Shown here: piece by piece, positions 17,636-27,220 of the stretch
How the letters are laid out: every line of letters starts with the position of its first letter
Numbering within the stretch: the stretch's first letter is position 1
NCBI RefSeq assembly: GCF_000307875.1
Contig: NZ_AJLS01000002.1
Location: 1 to 64,000 of the forward strand
Direction of reading: 5' to 3'
Source: Neobacillus bataviensis LMG 21833
Lineage (GTDB): Bacteria > Bacillota > Bacilli > Bacillales > Cytobacillaceae
DNA: 64,000 nt
Position numbers and translations under genes: made by a program
The notes under the pieces: generated by a model
The model's input: the letters and a program-made list of their open reading frames with translations, nothing else
Told to the model about the DNA's origin: nothing
Databases searched by the model: none

Positions 17636-18704
17636 ATACTGTCTCTCCCACTGATGCTAAATGTTTTACGAAATCTTTCAAAATATATTCTGTATCACTT
17701 GGCCCCGGATGTGCTTCCGGATGAAATTGCACGGTTTTGATTGGATAGTTTTGGTGTTCTAAACCTTCAATCGATTTATCATTGACATTTCGGTAAGTGA
17801 TATTAAAAACGTTCTCATCGATACTTTCGTCAACTACGACAAACCCGTGATTTTGCGCTGTTATTTTAACCTTGCCTGTGTTTAATTCCTTAACTGGGTG
17901 GTTACCGCCGCGATGGCCATAAGCGAGTTTCTCTGTTTTCGCCCCGTAAGCAAGGGCTATTAGCTGATGCCCTAGGCAAATTCCAAGCGTAGGGAATTTC
18001 TGGGTTACCTTTTTAATTTCCGGGAACCACTGTTTTAATTCCATTGGGTCGCCAGGTCCATTACTTAATAGGACACCATCCGGATTTAAGGCTTTAATTT
18101 TTTCAAAAGAAGTATTGTAAGGCACAATCGTCACCGCACAATTTTCTTCTAATAGGGCATTTAGAATCGATTTTTTATGACCAAAATCGATTAAGACTAC
18201 ATGGGGGCCCTGATTTTTGAAAAATTGCGTCTTCTTCGTTGATACTTTATCTACCCAAAATGCTGTTTCTGTTGTTTGGAAACTGGCTTTTTTTTCCTTA
18301 CTTAAAAATCCTTTTACTGTTCCACGGCTGCGAATTGTTTTAACTAGAAGTCTTGTATCAACCCCTGCAATCCCTGGAACATTCGCCTGTTTCAGTTTTT
18401 CTGAGAATTTATTGATTGATTGATAATGGCTCGGTGTTTCACATAAATCGCCAATGACTACCCCTGATAAGGCTGGTGTAATGCTTTCATCATCGATAGC
18501 ATTGATTCCATAGCTTCCGATAATCGGATAGCAGAAAGTAATGATTTGTCCGGCGTACGATGGATCAGTGATTATTTCCTGATATCCAGTCATGCTTGTG
18601 TTAAAGACTACTTCTCCGAGTGAGTCCTTTTCTGCTCCGATTAGGACACCTTCAAAAACCTCTCCCGTTTCCAAAGTAAGATAACCATTCTCCAAAATAC
18701 TCAC
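17622..18704 (-). CDS. carA: Carbamoyl-phosphate synthase small subunit, arginine-specific
   Basis: Glutamine amidotransferase subunit that feeds ammonia to CarB. The N-terminal CPSase small domain (GYLTLETGEVFEG, TGYQEIITDPSYAGQ) is followed by a class I glutaminase domain with the nucleophile in LGICLGHQ and the catalytic His/Glu in VQFHPEAHPGP. 360 residues is normal. It overlaps carB by 14 bases and argD by 4 bases, consistent with coupled translation in the operon. Confidence 0.97.
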   Translation of the reverse strand: MSILENGYLTLETGEVFEGVLIGAEKDSLGEVVFNTSMTGYQEIITDPSYAGQIITFCYPIIGSYGINAIDDESITPALSGVVIGDLCETPSHYQSINKFSEKLKQANVPGIAGVDTRLLVKTIRSRGTVKGFLSKEKKASFQTTETAFWVDKVSTKKTQFFKNQGPHVVLIDFGHKKSILNALLEENCAVTIVPYNTSFEKIKALNPDGVLLSNGPGDPMELKQWFPEIKKVTQKFPTLGICLGHQLIALAYGAKTEKLAYGHRGGNHPVKELNTGKVKITAQNHGFVVVDESIDENVFNITYRNVNDKSIEGLEHQNYPIKTVQFHPEAHPGPSDTEYILKDFVKHLASVGETVYAAK

Positions 18705-19900
18705 GCGCCTTTCTCTATACTTTGGAAAGCACTTTCCAATTTGTTTGCAAATTCATTAATTTCTTCCTTTGTAACGGTTAACGGCGGTAATATCCGTATT
18801 ACATTCGTCCCTGCAGTTAAAATTAGAAGTTTATTTGTTATCGCTTTTTGGACAATTTCTAAAGCATTGGTTTCGATGACCAAGCCTTTTAGCAGCCCGA
18901 TACCACGAATTTCTTTTATAAATAGGTACTTTTCTTTTAGGTCTTGAAGTTGTTGATCAAAGTAAGCCGTGATTTCGGTAACATGTTTGAGTAAGTTACT
19001 TTCAAGTATATGGGTAACGGTCGCAAGTCCAGCTGCCGTTGCTAAAGGGTTCCCGCCAAATGTGCTCCCGTGGCTGCCCGGTTCAAAGCCCTTTGCCACT
19101 TCTTCTTTTGCAATGATTGCGCCGATTGGAAATCCTGAGCCAAGACCTTTGGCAATGCTGATAACATCTGGTTCAATGCCATATTGCTCGTAAGCGAAAA
19201 GGGTACCCGTACGTCCGATGCCTGTTTGAATTTCATCAACCATGAGCAGGATACCGTTGTCTTTGCAAATTTGAGCTAGTTTTTTCACCCAATCAGGGTT
19301 TGCAGGAATGACGCCGCCTTCCCCTTGGACAAGCTCAAGTAGTACTGCAGCTGGTTTGATTGCCTGAAGTTTCTCAAGTGCTTCACTGTCATTAAACGGC
19401 AGGTAGCTGAATCCAGGCATGAGCGGTGAAAATCCCTGTTGGATTTTTTCCTGCCCTGTGGCCGTTAAGGTAGCTAAAGTTCTGCCATGGAAGGATTGCT
19501 CGAATGTGACGACTTCAGATGAGCCGCTGCCCTTCACTTTGTTGGCATATCTTCTTGCAAGCTTAATCGCTGCTTCGTTTGCTTCTGCCCCGCTGTTGCA
19601 AAAAAAGACTTGGTCACCGCAGCTGTTTACTGTAAGCAACGCTGCAAGCTGCTCTTGGTTCGGAATGTTGTAAAGGTTAGAGCAGTGCCATAGGTTTTGT
19701 AATTGTTCTTCAAGTTTCTCCTTTACCACGTCCGGAACATGCCCGAGGTTACAGGTTGCAATGCCGGAGGTAAAATCTAAGTATTTCTCCTCTTGATTGT
19801 CCCAAACGTAACTCCCTTTACCTTTTACAAGGGTGATTGGAAAGCGTCCGTAGGTTGGCATTACCGGTGAGATTTGTGATACAGATGTGTTGGCCGCCAT
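18701..19900 (-). CDS. argD: Acetylornithine aminotransferase
   Basis: PLP enzyme converting N-acetylglutamate semialdehyde to N-acetylornithine. Class III aminotransferase motifs are clear: FCNSGAEANEAAIKLAR, SFHGRTLATL, LLMVDEIQTGIGRTG, and the Schiff-base Lys in SIAKGLGSGFPIGA. 399 residues is normal. Its start shares a base with the argB stop and its end overlaps carA by 4 bases. Confidence 0.96.
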   Translation of the reverse strand: MAANTSVSQISPVMPTYGRFPITLVKGKGSYVWDNQEEKYLDFTSGIATCNLGHVPDVVKEKLEEQLQNLWHCSNLYNIPNQEQLAALLTVNSCGDQVFFCNSGAEANEAAIKLARRYANKVKGSGSSEVVTFEQSFHGRTLATLTATGQEKIQQGFSPLMPGFSYLPFNDSEALEKLQAIKPAAVLLELVQGEGGVIPANPDWVKKLAQICKDNGILLMVDEIQTGIGRTGTLFAYEQYGIEPDVISIAKGLGSGFPIGAIIAKEEVAKGFEPGSHGSTFGGNPLATAAGLATVTHILESNLLKHVTEITAYFDQQLQDLKEKYLFIKEIRGIGLLKGLVIETNALEIVQKAITNKLLILTAGTNVIRILPPLTVTKEEINEFANKLESAFQSIEKGA

Positions 19901-20697
19901 TATGCAATCACCTCTTCTAGAACTATTTTTGTACCAACTGTTTTTCCATTTGTATAATCTATAAGACTATTTTTTTCAAAGCCGTTTATGATTCCCACCT
20001 CTGGTATGTTATGTACAAGCCCATCAATTGCAGCTTTTACCTTTGGAATCATTCCGCCGTAGATTGTTTGATTATGGATCATTTCTTCAATAATGACTTT
20101 AGAAACTTTATCGAGCTTTGTCTTGGCACCATTCTTTTCGACCAAGATGCCAGGTATATCACTAATAAAGCAAAGATTGGCTTCTAAAGCTTTGGCAACA
20201 GCAGAAGCGGCAATATCGCCATTAATGTTGTACCGTTGTCCACCGGATCCAATTCCAACTGGAGAAATTACCGGAATATATCCTTGCTTTATAATCCCTT
20301 CAATAATGGTATGATTGACTTCGATTACATCGCCGACAAACCCTAAAGTTTTAGCATGTTCTGTGGGTATTGCCTTCAGAAGGCCGCCATCTACACCACT
20401 TATACCAATGGCATTTCCCCCCACTTCAACAATGTTTCTGACAACCTGCTTATTTACAGAGCCGCTTAATACCATTTCTACAACATCTAAAACCTGGTGA
20501 TCCGTTACTCTGAGGCCATTCACGAATTCGGTTTCAACGTTTAAGCTTTTTAATAATGAAGTTATTAACGGACCGCCGCCATGGACAATTATCGGAGTCC
20601 ACTCTCCAGATTCGTGCATTTTGACCACATCTTCGAAAAATGACCTTGGCAGATTATCTAACACACTTCCGCCGCACTTTATGACTAAATACTTCAT
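19900..20697 (-). CDS. argB: Acetylglutamate kinase
   Basis: Phosphorylates N-acetylglutamate with ATP, second step of the pathway. The amino-acid-kinase fold shows KCGGSVLD at the N-terminus, VHGGGPLI for the phosphate loop, and SPVGIGSGGQRYNINGD for substrate binding. 265 residues is in range. The N-terminal helix needed for arginine inhibition in hexameric ArgB proteins is not evident, so control may be mainly transcriptional (inference). Confidence 0.96.
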   Translation of the reverse strand: MKYLVIKCGGSVLDNLPRSFFEDVVKMHESGEWTPIIVHGGGPLITSLLKSLNVETEFVNGLRVTDHQVLDVVEMVLSGSVNKQVVRNIVEVGGNAIGISGVDGGLLKAIPTEHAKTLGFVGDVIEVNHTIIEGIIKQGYIPVISPVGIGSGGQRYNINGDIAASAVAKALEANLCFISDIPGILVEKNGAKTKLDKVSKVIIEEMIHNQTIYGGMIPKVKAAIDGLVHNIPEVGIINGFEKNSLIDYTNGKTVGTKIVLEEVIA

Positions 20698-20709
20698 TTT
20701 CCGTCCTCC

Positions 20710-21939
20710 TTAAGTGCGGTAGGATGCGTTGATTTTTACATAATCGTAAGTAAGGTCGCATCCCCAGGCAGTTGCACTGAAATCGCCTTGGTCTAATTCA
20801 ACAATCAATTTTACGTTTTCTAATTCTAAGTATTCTTTTACCTCTTCTTCAATAAATTGACTTGGCAGACCGTTTTCGAAAACCGTGAAAGGCCCAATTG
20901 AAACCTTAATTGCATTTGGTTTTACTGGTACACCGCTGTAGCCAATTGCCGTAACGATTCTTCCCCAGTTAGGGTCTGTGCCATAAATAGCTGTTTTTAC
21001 AAGGTTAGAGGAGATGATTGATTTTCCAACAGCCCTGGCTGCTTCAAGGCTAAACGCACCATCAACTTGCACTTCAACTAGCTTTGTGGCGCCTTCGCCA
21101 TCACGAGCAATTTTTTTTGCAAGTGATTCACTGACCATTTTCAACCCCTGTTTAAAAACATCCCACTCTGGATGCTCCTTCGTCAGTTGGTTATTTTCTG
21201 CTAAGCCATTAGCCATTACCAATACCATGTCATTCGTGCTTGTGTCACCATCAACGGTAATCATATTGAATGTTGTGTTTGTAACTTCTCTTAGAGCAAA
21301 AAGAAGGTCATCATGGTTAATGTGGGCATCCGTAGTGACGAAGCCTAGCATTGTAGCCATATTCGGATGAATCATTCCTGAACCCTTGGCTGTTCCTCCA
21401 ATGCTCACTTTTTTACCATCAATGGTAAACTGAACGGCAATCTCCTTTGTGCATGTATCTGTGGTTAATATTGCTTGTTTAAAGTTTTCTTCATTTTCAT
21501 ATTCTTTCTGGAGGATTTGCTTAATTCCGGTTTCGATTTTATCCATTGGCAGCAGTTCACCAATAACTCCTGTGGAGGTTACTGCAACAAGATGTTCTGG
21601 AATTCCTAATTCGTTTGCAAACCCTTTTTGCATTGCTAGTGCATCGGCTATACCTTGCTCTCCTGTACATGCATTGGCATTTCCGGAATTTACAAGGATC
21701 GCTTGCGTTTTATTTTCTTTTGCAATACTTTCTTGCGTAACAACTAATGGAGCTGCTTGAAAAATGTTAGTTGTATAAACGCCAGCAACTGTCGCCGGTA
21801 CCTCAGAAACAATATACCCGAGATCGAGGCGTTTTCTTTTAATACCACAATGCATTCCGCCAGCCTTGTATCCCTGAGGCAATGTTATACTCCCATCTTC
21901 TATAACAACAATTTCATTTAATGATGTTGCTTGTGCCAA
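20710..21939 (-). CDS. argJ: Bifunctional ornithine acetyltransferase / N-acetylglutamate synthase
   Basis: Transfers the acetyl group of N-acetylornithine back to glutamate, closing the acetyl cycle, and may also use acetyl-CoA. The precursor self-cleaves at the Ala-Thr bond in HPNMATMLGF; by count the nucleophile is Thr196, preceded by GGTAKGSGMIHPN. 409 residues matches ArgJ. It sits between argC and argB, the B. subtilis order. No separate argA is seen, which suggests a bifunctional ArgJ, though that cannot be settled from one window. Confidence 0.96.
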   Translation of the reverse strand: MAQATSLNEIVVIEDGSITLPQGYKAGGMHCGIKRKRLDLGYIVSEVPATVAGVYTTNIFQAAPLVVTQESIAKENKTQAILVNSGNANACTGEQGIADALAMQKGFANELGIPEHLVAVTSTGVIGELLPMDKIETGIKQILQKEYENEENFKQAILTTDTCTKEIAVQFTIDGKKVSIGGTAKGSGMIHPNMATMLGFVTTDAHINHDDLLFALREVTNTTFNMITVDGDTSTNDMVLVMANGLAENNQLTKEHPEWDVFKQGLKMVSESLAKKIARDGEGATKLVEVQVDGAFSLEAARAVGKSIISSNLVKTAIYGTDPNWGRIVTAIGYSGVPVKPNAIKVSIGPFTVFENGLPSQFIEEEVKEYLELENVKLIVELDQGDFSATAWGCDLTYDYVKINASYRT

Positions 21940-21998
21940 TTTTATTTCCCCCTTATTATTCCCTTGGTCGTATAACTAGGTATCTAACATTTTATTTT

Positions 21999-23036
21999 TT
22001 ATGGATACAACGGAATATCTGTAAGTCCAGTTCGTTCATCCCAACCGTTCATGATATTGGCGTTTTGAATCGCCTGACCGGCTGCCCCTTTTACTAAATT
22101 GTCGATGACGGAAATGACTGTTAAACGATTGGTTCGTGGATCAACATGAAGGCCGATATCACAATAATTACTGCCAAGTACCTCTTTAGTAGTTGGAACA
22201 TTTCCAACAGGCCGCACCCTTACAAAGGGATGCTTTTCGTAAAATTGATTATAAATTTCTATAACATCCTCAGTTGATATATAGTCTTTTAGATTCATAT
22301 ACATCGAACACATAATACCGCGCGACATTGGAACCAAATGTGTCGAGAAAGTTATAGCAATCTCTTTCCCTGTTTCATCTTGAAGTACTTGCTCAATTTC
22401 GGGTATATGCTGATGCGCTCCCAGTTTATAAGCTCTGACATTATCATTTATTTCAGCATAATGGGAAGTTAATGTTAGACCTCTGCCTGCACCGGTTACC
22501 CCTGATTTTGCATCAATGATGATCGACTTTTCATCTACAAACCCTTTTTTTACAATTGGTATTAAACCAAGTGTCGTTGCAGTAGGGTAGCATCCCGGAT
22601 TAGCTAGTAGACTAGCAGTTTTTATTTCTTCTGAATAAATTTCACTTAATCCATAGATTGCTTGTTTTAAATATTTTCCATCTGCTGGTGAATGTTTATA
22701 CCATGACTCATATTCTTCTGCATTCCTTAGCCGAAAATCTCCAGAAAGATCTATACACTTTTTACCTTTCTCTATCATCTTTGGAACAAGCTTGCTGCTT
22801 ACCCCTGATGGTGTTGCAAAAAAGACAATGTCATTTTCCTCACTTAATCTATCTGCATTGAATGTTTCAAGTGGTTGAACAATTATATTAGAAAGATGTG
22901 GATAAACATCGCTAAAACTAATCCCTGCTTGGGAGTTAGAAACGACAGAACCAACCTCCATATATGGGTGTTTATTTAATAACCTGACTAGCTCAATTGA
23001 CCCATAACCCGTTCCACCAATAATCGCTGCCTTCAT
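21999..23036 (-). CDS. argC: N-acetyl-gamma-glutamyl-phosphate reductase
   Basis: NADPH-dependent reductase for the third step, first gene of the operon. The Rossmann motif IGGTGYGSIELVRLL and the catalytic Cys in LLANPGCYPTATTLGL are present, with HQHIPEIEQ and HLVPMSRGI further on. I place the start at ATG 23034-23036 (MKAAIIGG): GGGAG lies eight bases upstream. Extending to 23099 would run through the promoter and operator. 345 residues is the family length. Confidence 0.96.
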   Translation of the reverse strand: MKAAIIGGTGYGSIELVRLLNKHPYMEVGSVVSNSQAGISFSDVYPHLSNIIVQPLETFNADRLSEENDIVFFATPSGVSSKLVPKMIEKGKKCIDLSGDFRLRNAEEYESWYKHSPADGKYLKQAIYGLSEIYSEEIKTASLLANPGCYPTATTLGLIPIVKKGFVDEKSIIIDAKSGVTGAGRGLTLTSHYAEINDNVRAYKLGAHQHIPEIEQVLQDETGKEIAITFSTHLVPMSRGIMCSMYMNLKDYISTEDVIEIYNQFYEKHPFVRVRPVGNVPTTKEVLGSNYCDIGLHVDPRTNRLTVISVIDNLVKGAAGQAIQNANIMNGWDERTGLTDIPLYP

Positions 23037-23062
23037 TTCTTCAACTCCCATGTTGCTTATAT

Positions 23063-23099
23063 AATGAATTATTATACATATGGATATATAATTATTCAA
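23063..23099 (-). promoter_or_regulatory. Sigma-A promoter and ARG box of the argCJBD-carAB-argF operon
   Basis: Minus strand TTGAAT (23094-23099), 17-base spacer, TATAAT (23071-23076). TATGTATAATAATTCATT (23063-23080) is an ARG-box-like operator covering the -10; a weaker half-box overlaps the -35. This matches AhrC/ArgR repression of arginine synthesis. Confidence 0.85.
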
Positions 23100-23152
23100 T
23101 AGTAAAACAACTTAAATTTTCAGTTTTTATCAATAATTTAATGATTTATTTT

Positions 23153-23166
23153 TGTAAGCGCTTACG
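23153..23166. promoter_or_regulatory. Putative CcpA catabolite-response element (cre)
   Basis: TGTAAGCGCTTACG contains a perfect 12-base palindrome fitting the cre consensus except the last base. It lies about 55 bases upstream of the argC -35. Confidence 0.6.
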
Positions 23167-23210
23167 TCCCTATAAAAATAAACATACAGTTTTTTATTCA
23201 TTTTTAGCAT

Positions 23211-23240
23211 AAAAAAGAAGAGACAAAACACTGTCCCTTC
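23211..23240 (-). terminator. Intrinsic terminator after the response regulator gene
   Basis: GAAGGGACA/TGTCTCTTC stem (one G-U) followed by six T residues on the minus strand. Confidence 0.85.
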
Positions 23241-23253
23241 AATCTCCATATCT

Positions 23254-23874
23254 TTATAAATTCTTTAAATAAAAAATCGCTAACTGCGTCCGATCCCGTA
23301 ACTTTAATTTTTCAAGTAGCCCTGTTGTATAATTTCGGATCGTCCCTTCACTTAAATAAATCCGTTCGGCAATTTCCTTGTTAGACAAACCCTCTGAAAT
23401 CAGTTCAAGTATCTCTAATTCACGAGTCGATATATCTAGTTTCAATCGGGGTTTCTTCTCATCTTTAAGCATTGTCGATAGTGCGCTGGCAACTTCCTTT
23501 TCTAAAACAATATTCCCCTTACTAACAGCCCGAAGGCTTTCAATAATACTGTCTGCGGGTTGATTTTTTAAAATATAACCTTCTGCCCCGCTTTTAATTG
23601 CCTCTTTGATATAATTATCATCCTTGAAGGTCGTTAAAATTACTACTTTAATATTATTGAAATGTTGCTTTATTAGTTTCGTACCCAGTACTCCATCCAT
23701 AGTGGGCATACGGATATCCATTAAGACTAAGTCAGGTCGTTTCTTTTGGCACTTTTCAAAGGCCTCCTGGCCATTTGATGCTGTGCCCGTAACCTCGAAA
23801 TCTTCTTCTAGTTCAATCAGTATCTTTAAGCCATCGCGAATTAATGCATCATCATCAACGATTAGAACTTTCAA
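23254..23874 (-). CDS. NarL/FixJ-type response regulator (LnrK-like)
   Basis: Cytosolic DNA-binding response regulator, 206 residues. The receiver domain has the acidic pair in VDDD, phospho-acceptor Asp53 in LVLMDIRMP, Thr in ILTTF and Lys in ILKNQ. The C-terminal LuxR-type HTH is STRELEILELISEGLSNKEIAERIYLSEGTIRNYTT. It starts at TTG 23872-23874 behind GGGAGCGGG and overlaps the histidine kinase gene by 20 bases. Likely target is the ABC exporter operon upstream. Confidence 0.93.
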   Translation of the reverse strand: MKVLIVDDDALIRDGLKILIELEEDFEVTGTASNGQEAFEKCQKKRPDLVLMDIRMPTMDGVLGTKLIKQHFNNIKVVILTTFKDDNYIKEAIKSGAEGYILKNQPADSIIESLRAVSKGNIVLEKEVASALSTMLKDEKKPRLKLDISTRELEILELISEGLSNKEIAERIYLSEGTIRNYTTGLLEKLKLRDRTQLAIFYLKNL

Positions 23875-24949
23875 AAATCCCGCTCCCTTCTTTCGGAATT
23901 AGGCAAACAATTAAAAAACCGTCATTTGTGGATATCGAAAGACTCCCGCCCACATTCCTTACTCTTTCCCTCATACCACTTAACCCTAGCCCCTCTTTCA
24001 TCGTATTACACCCTATGCCGTTGTCCTTTATATACAGCCTTTCATATTGCTCAGTTGTTTCAATCTTCACATCGATTTTTGTTGCTTGTGAATATCGTGA
24101 TGCATTCGTTAGTGCCTCTTTTAAATTGGTACTCAATAATTCTAGATGGCTAGCAGGAATGGAATTCACATCACCATTAATTTGAAGTTCTACCGGGCAA
24201 AAATTGAAATGATCGATGATGTTTTTTATATAGTTTATGCCTAAATGTTGTTTTGGCTTGATATTATGTACAGTATCACGAAGTAACTCGACCGAGTTTG
24301 CCAAGCCTTCAATTGAATTTTGAATCATCGCCAGTGATTTTTCTTGATTTCTTGGATGAAGTTTATATGCTGCTTGTAGTTGAAACAGGATCCCCGCAAT
24401 GCTGTGTCCAATACTATCGTGTATTTCTTGGGCAATTCGATTTCGTTCTCTGACTTCAGCAATATTTGCCACTTCCTTTGATGAATGAAGCAACTTTGCT
24501 TTTGTATCTTCAAGCTCATACCGTAACCTGCGCTCATTATCGACTGTTTGTTTAAAACGTTCTCGCTCTTCCTTTTTACTACGAATAACATAAGCAAGTA
24601 AACTGCAAAAAAGAATGAATAATAGGTTGGTCGGAAGTAAATCACTTGATCTAAGGAAGTAGGTCATGCAGGCAGCTGTTACACCCAATCCGACATATAT
24701 CCTTTTTAACATAAAGTCATAGCTGCATAGGGCGAATAAAACAGAAAAACGGAAATCCATCGTAACGGCTGCACAAGTCAGCAGCAGCGTTACGATGGTT
24801 AAATAAACAGAATCATAATATCTTTCTTTGAAAATATTAATAGCGATAATCAGCAATAAGATTACGAATTGTTGATAAGCAATATCATGAATCATAATTA
24901 TTTCTATACTGGTATACAGGATAATTGCTACCTTAACAATAAAGTTCAT
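23855..24949 (-). CDS. Membrane sensor histidine kinase (LnrJ-like, HisKA_3 type)
   Basis: 364 residues. Residues 1-120 contain about five membrane helices with short loops and no large extracellular sensor, typical of intramembrane-sensing kinases beside ABC exporters. The dimerisation/phospho-acceptor segment RNRIAQEIHDSIGHS gives His177; LKEALTNASRYSQ is the N box and KDNGIGCN plus GLGLSGMRERV the G boxes. It partners the overlapping response regulator gene. It follows the two permease genes by 37 bases, so exporter and sensor may form one transcript. Confidence 0.93.
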   Translation of the reverse strand: MNFIVKVAIILYTSIEIIMIHDIAYQQFVILLLIIAINIFKERYYDSVYLTIVTLLLTCAAVTMDFRFSVLFALCSYDFMLKRIYVGLGVTAACMTYFLRSSDLLPTNLLFILFCSLLAYVIRSKKEERERFKQTVDNERRLRYELEDTKAKLLHSSKEVANIAEVRERNRIAQEIHDSIGHSIAGILFQLQAAYKLHPRNQEKSLAMIQNSIEGLANSVELLRDTVHNIKPKQHLGINYIKNIIDHFNFCPVELQINGDVNSIPASHLELLSTNLKEALTNASRYSQATKIDVKIETTEQYERLYIKDNGIGCNTMKEGLGLSGMRERVRNVGGSLSISTNDGFLIVCLIPKEGSGIFESSNR

Positions 24950-24986
24950 TTATTCCCCCGCCATTGATCTTTTCCTTCATTATACT

Positions 24987-26084
24987 TTATTTTGCAATAT
25001 CTGCCTTTCTGAATGTGCCTAAAAGGAAGAAAATAAGGGAGAACACGATTAATACCAGCACTTCTTTTCCAAGTGAAAATAATGACTGTCCATGCAATAG
25101 GTTCTCTATGCCCGTAATCACCCATGATACCGGTGTGAAGTTGCTTAAAGACTTAATGATATCCGGTGCAAATTCGAGTGGGAAGTAGGCACCTCCTAGC
25201 ATCGCCAGCGGCGCAACCAAACAAATGCCGATTAAGCATGCTTGAATAATGTTTTTGGAAATTGAGCTGATAGCCACTCCGAATGAAACAGTCACTAATG
25301 AAAATAAAAGCAACAAGATAAAGATGGAAAATCCGGCACTGCCGAGATACAGTTTGTAAACAAATTTTAATATCAGAAGCACAAAGGAAATTTGAATAAA
25401 CGAAACAAATAGAAAGCTGCTTACAATTTGAAGCATGTAAGTTTTAATTTTTACAGGTGCGGTCAAAGTACGATAAAGAGTATGGTTATTTTTATTAAAT
25501 ATAATAAATAATCCTACAATCAAAGAAGTATATAACATGGAAATGATCAGGTAGCCCAACACCGATCTTGTTCTTTCAGCTCCTTCATTAACGGCTAACT
25601 TATGCTCGAGTTGAATCGCACCATGTTGATCATAGTTGGAAAATTCCTTGTAAAAGGAATCTGGATTATGACCGACCGACTCTGCAACCAACATGGCATG
25701 TTGAAGCCATTGCTCTATGGACGCACTTACCGGTTTAGAGAAGTTTGACTCTTTGACAGAGTAACCCGTAATCCCTCCCGTTTTTCCTTGAATGAGGTTA
25801 TTAGAAAATCCTTTATCAATTTCAACAACATAATCTACCTTTAATGTTTTTAGTTCATTATTTATATCTGCCGCTTTAACGTCCCGTATTTCTGCTTTCG
25901 TTTTTAGATTCCGTACTAAATCAGCCGTAAACTTTGTATGATCATGATCGATGACCGCCACCCTCACTGTTTGTTCCTGCCCAATAAATCCTAAAGACAT
26001 AAACGCAAGAGGAAACAGTAAGATAAAGAAAATCTGTACTTTATTGCGAAAAATTCTCTTTAAGGTATTGATAAATATAGTCAT
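24987..26084 (-). CDS. ABC-2-type exporter permease (LnrN-like)
   Basis: 365-residue membrane subunit. One N-terminal helix (FFILLFPLAFMSLGFIG) precedes an extracytoplasmic domain of about 150 residues, then five helices including LGYLIISMLYTSLIVGLFIIF and a C-terminal LVLIVFSLIFFLLGTF, the ABC2_membrane_3 plan. It overlaps the preceding permease gene by 4 bases (ATGA), so the two form a coupled heterodimer. With the ATPase at 27221-28153 it probably exports a membrane-active drug or lipid-like compound. Confidence 0.88.
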   Translation of the reverse strand: MTIFINTLKRIFRNKVQIFFILLFPLAFMSLGFIGQEQTVRVAVIDHDHTKFTADLVRNLKTKAEIRDVKAADINNELKTLKVDYVVEIDKGFSNNLIQGKTGGITGYSVKESNFSKPVSASIEQWLQHAMLVAESVGHNPDSFYKEFSNYDQHGAIQLEHKLAVNEGAERTRSVLGYLIISMLYTSLIVGLFIIFNKNNHTLYRTLTAPVKIKTYMLQIVSSFLFVSFIQISFVLLILKFVYKLYLGSAGFSIFILLLLFSLVTVSFGVAISSISKNIIQACLIGICLVAPLAMLGGAYFPLEFAPDIIKSLSNFTPVSWVITGIENLLHGQSLFSLGKEVLVLIVFSLIFFLLGTFRKADIAK

Positions 26085-27199
26085 GCCACTCTCCTCCTTC
26101 CGGTAATAAAGGTAAGGGTAATCACAATAATCGTATAGAAAACTAAGCTTAAAATATTTGATCGCGAGAAAGTACCCTCATAAATATTGGTAAATAAAGT
26201 CTTTTGGGCATAGGTGTTGGGTGAAAGGTAGCTTAGCGTTTCGATAACCTTTCCATCCATTCGCGAAAATCCACCAGCAACTAACGTTAGAACAGTTCCA
26301 ATTATGAAGATACTGAGCGAAGATGCCATTGTGCTTTTTGACAAATGCGCTAAGATCATCCCAAAGGCGACGGAAATAGTTGAAAACATGAAGAGTACAA
26401 GCAAAATAAGCCATAAGCTTCCATCCCAATTTCCTTTAAAGACAAATTTCGAGACGAGAAAGATCAATAATGAAATACTATACAAGGTCAGCGAACTTCC
26501 TAATAATTTTCCAAGGATGATTTTACTAGTTTTGATAGGAGCCGCAATCATGCGAATATTTGTGTGGTTCCCCATATCCTTCGTAATTGCAAATACCCCA
26601 AATATTGCTCCAAACAACATCGATTGAAATAAAGCGGTTAGCGAATAATAGTCAATTCCGCGTGGTATTTTTCCTTTCGTCACTAACTTTACTTCTTTCA
26701 AAATAGAATGTTTGGAATTAGGCTGCAGCTGCTGTCCATTTAGCTTGATGAGCGTGTTTCCAATATTAAAAGTACGAACAAAGCTCTCGAGTACTGGTTG
26801 AACAAAAGAATTTTTCTCCTTGCTGTAAAAATTAATGGTAACTTGTTCACCGTTTTTAAATTGATCGGATGTTCCTTTTGATAGATAAATCAGCCCTTTT
26901 AACTTTCCAGACTTGACCTGATTCTTGCCGCTTTCAAGCGATTTAACCTTTTTCACTTCTATTATGGAACGAGTTTCTTTTGCTGTAAAAAACTCATTCA
27001 TCGAACTGTTTAAAACACCGGCATCTTTACTAAAATAACCAACATTCATTGGATCGAGCTTCTTTGGGGTATAAGCACTATCTAGCGCCTTACCCAAAAT
27101 GAGGATCATTAGAATTGGGAGTAAAATAAACGCTAGCATCGCCTTGATATCCCGTATATTGCGGATAAATGTATAATAAGCAATCGATAATAATTTCAT
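26081..27199 (-). CDS. ABC-2-type exporter permease (LnrM-like)
   Basis: 372-residue paralogue of the next gene, with the same layout: helix near residues 22-40 (AMLAFILLPILMILILG), external domain, then a bundle of five helices ending VFYTIIVITLTFITG. ATG 27197-27199 is chosen because AGAGGTG lies six bases upstream; the in-frame GTG at 27208 overlaps it. Two different permeases with one ATPase is the LnrLMN arrangement; substrate inferred only by that analogy. Confidence 0.88.
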   Translation of the reverse strand: MKLLSIAYYTFIRNIRDIKAMLAFILLPILMILILGKALDSAYTPKKLDPMNVGYFSKDAGVLNSSMNEFFTAKETRSIIEVKKVKSLESGKNQVKSGKLKGLIYLSKGTSDQFKNGEQVTINFYSKEKNSFVQPVLESFVRTFNIGNTLIKLNGQQLQPNSKHSILKEVKLVTKGKIPRGIDYYSLTALFQSMLFGAIFGVFAITKDMGNHTNIRMIAAPIKTSKIILGKLLGSSLTLYSISLLIFLVSKFVFKGNWDGSLWLILLVLFMFSTISVAFGMILAHLSKSTMASSLSIFIIGTVLTLVAGGFSRMDGKVIETLSYLSPNTYAQKTLFTNIYEGTFSRSNILSLVFYTIIVITLTFITGRRRVA

Positions 27200-27220
27200 T
27201 GAATTCACCTCTTCCTTCTC

